A stretch of DNA of 7,322 nt, taken from positions 1 to 7,322 of the forward strand of contig JAFQPC010000081.1 of NCBI GenBank assembly GCA_017411935.1, written 5' to 3'. Numbering within the stretch: the first letter of the stretch is position 1; the number at the start of each line of letters is the position of its first letter. This document shows positions 6,155 to 7,322 of the stretch, piece by piece. This DNA comes from Clostridia bacterium (GTDB lineage: Bacteria > Bacillota > Clostridia > Oscillospirales > CAG-272). The notes below the pieces were generated by a model. That model had not been told where the DNA came from, ran no database searches, and worked only from the letters and a program-made list of their open reading frames with translations. The position numbers and the translations under genes were made by a program.

Positions 6155-7322
6155 ATGGCAACACCAATTATTATGCCTCGCCAGGGTCAGAGCGTTGAGT
6201 CCTGTATCATTACGGCGTGGAACAAAAAGGTCGGCGACACGGTAGAGAAGGGCGAGATCCTGTTCTCCTACGAGACCGACAAGTCTTCCTTTGACGAGCC
6301 CGCTCCCGAGAGCGGTAAGCTCATTGCGATCTTCCACGAGGAAGGCGACGACGTTCCTTGTCTCGAAAACGTTTGCGTGATCGGTCAGGACGGTGAGGAT
6401 TTTGCACAGTTTGCTCCCGCGGCTGAGGATGCTCCCGCAGCTCCCGCGGCTGAGGCGGCTCCCGTAGCAGCTCCCGTGGCTGAAGCACCTGCCGCAGAGG
6501 CAGTCGCAACGGGCGACGTCAGCGGAGCGATCTCTCCCAGAGCACGCGCGCTTGCCGCAAAGACGGGCGCAGATCTTCTCAAGGCAACTCCCACGGGTCC
6601 CAACGGACGCATCATCGAACGTGACGTACAGTCGCTCGTTGACCGCGGACTGACCGTTTCGGGCGCGGCTTCGGCAGGATATACGACGGCAGTCGAGGGA
6701 AGCGGCATCAATGGAAAGGTCGTTCTGAACGATCTGAACGCTCCCGCAGCCGCAGCTCCCGCACCCGCGGCAGCACCTGCGGTTTCCGAGTACGAGGACG
6801 TCAAGCTGACGAACATCCGCAAGATCATTGCCAAGGCAATGGTAGAGTCGCTGTCCTCGATGGCACAGCTCACCTTTACCTCGTCCTTCGACGCAACCAA
6901 GCTTCTTGCGTACAGAAAGTCGCTCAAGGGCGCGGCTGAAAAGCTCGGTCTTGCCAACATCACTCTCAACGATATGATCCTCTTTGCCGTTTCGCGTGTC
7001 ATTCTGAAGTACAGAAACGCAAACGCGCATATGTTGGGTGACACGATGCGTTACTTCAACACCGTCAACCTCGGTATCGCGGTTGACACCGAGCGCGGAC
7101 TGATGGTTCCCACCGTCTTCCACGCAGAGAAGATGACGCTCAACGAGCTCTCCAAGGAAGCAAAGACCGTCATTACGGCGGCACAGAGCGGAACGATCAA
7201 TCCCGACCTGCTCAAGGGCGCGAACTTCACGGTTTCGAACCTCGGCTCGCTTGGCATTGAATCCTTTACGCCGATCGTCAATCCTCCTCAGACCTGTATT
7301 CTCGGCGTTGACTGCGTCATGA
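6155..7322 (+). CDS. Dihydrolipoamide acyltransferase (E2) of a 2-oxoacid dehydrogenase complex; 3' end beyond the window
   Basis: This is the core E2 of a pyruvate, acetoin or branched-chain 2-oxoacid dehydrogenase complex, which transfers the acyl group from lipoamide to CoA. The first 389 residues are visible. Residues 1-80 form the lipoyl domain, with the lipoylated lysine K43 in ETDKSSF. An Ala/Pro linker covers about 86-118. A peripheral subunit-binding (E3-binding) domain is at 125-160, with SPRARALAAKTGADL then GPNGRIIERDV. A similar shorter segment, GSGINGKVVLNDL, lies at 182-194, followed by a second Ala/Pro linker (197-210). The catalytic domain starts at about 214 (KLTNIRKIIAKAM) and reaches SNLGSLGIESFTPIVNPPQT (361-380). 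The catalytic HxxxD motif lies past the edge. Codon use is strongly biased and GC-rich compared with the flanks, suggesting high expression. The substrate cannot be fixed without E1. pdhC, acoC and bkdB are all possible. Confidence 0.94.
   Translation, partial: MATPIIMPRQGQSVESCIITAWNKKVGDTVEKGEILFSYETDKSSFDEPAPESGKLIAIFHEEGDDVPCLENVCVIGQDGEDFAQFAPAAEDAPAAPAAEAAPVAAPVAEAPAAEAVATGDVSGAISPRARALAAKTGADLLKATPTGPNGRIIERDVQSLVDRGLTVSGAASAGYTTAVEGSGINGKVVLNDLNAPAAAAPAPAAAPAVSEYEDVKLTNIRKIIAKAMVESLSSMAQLTFTSSFDATKLLAYRKSLKGAAEKLGLANITLNDMILFAVSRVILKYRNANAHMLGDTMRYFNTVNLGIAVDTERGLMVPTVFHAEKMTLNELSKEAKTVITAAQSGTINPDLLKGANFTVSNLGSLGIESFTPIVNPPQTCILGVDCVM
6413..6455 (+). repeat. Short direct repeat within the Ala/Pro linker of E2
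   Basis: The 16-mer GCTCCCGCGGCTGAGG occurs at 6413-6428 and 6440-6455, 27 bp (9 codons) apart and in frame. It encodes APAAE. Related but diverged units continue to about 6508. This is usual for flexible linkers of E2 proteins and allows the linker to change length by slippage. Confidence 0.8.

Noticed and set aside
6107..7123. Minus-strand open frames of 338 and 219 codons
   Set aside because: Both are antisense to the E2 gene. Their Cys/Gly/Ser- or Ala-rich products are simply the mirror of the GC-rich Ala/Pro linker and biased codons.

Overview
The window looks like a piece of a low-to-medium GC Firmicutes chromosome, probably an uncultured gut-type member of the Clostridia. This is an inference from four things: sigma-A promoters with extended -10 boxes, AT-rich intergenic DNA, a NiaR-type repressor linked to nadABC, and a secreted protein with CxxCG knuckles and a lysine-tailed membrane anchor. 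TGA is used as a stop in nadA and tetR, so the standard bacterial code applies. No RNA genes, insertion sequences, prophage genes or CRISPR arrays were seen.

Region 1 (1-3413, minus strand) is the de novo NAD operon in the order nadA, nadB, nadC, niaR, transcribed towards position 1. NadB oxidises aspartate to iminoaspartate, NadA condenses it with dihydroxyacetone phosphate to quinolinate, and NadC converts quinolinate to nicotinate mononucleotide. The last gene, cut by the window edge, encodes the niacin-responsive repressor that normally controls such operons. Genes are tightly packed (4-nt gap, 8-nt overlap, 13-nt gap). One strong promoter upstream of nadA, surrounded by symmetric sequence, appears to drive everything.

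Region 2 (3452-5970, minus strand) is a two-gene unit: a TetR-family repressor followed 29 nt later by a 554-residue secreted, membrane-anchored protein of unknown function. It starts at a promoter with a perfect 11-bp inverted repeat just downstream and ends at a strong hairpin terminator before the nadA promoter. The unit may be a self-regulated envelope module, and its main protein is the least characterised item in the window.

Region 3 (6066-7322, plus strand) starts divergently from tetR. A good promoter leads to a dihydrolipoamide acyltransferase (E2) of a 2-oxoacid dehydrogenase complex. The gene has lipoyl, Ala/Pro linker, E3-binding and catalytic domains, and the window ends before the catalytic HxxxD motif. 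It is long but easy to overlook because it has no stop codon in the window. No E1 gene lies upstream.

Most of the window is recognisable metabolism. No clearly new system was found. The best candidates for novelty are the TetR/surface-protein pair and the architecture around the nadA promoter.
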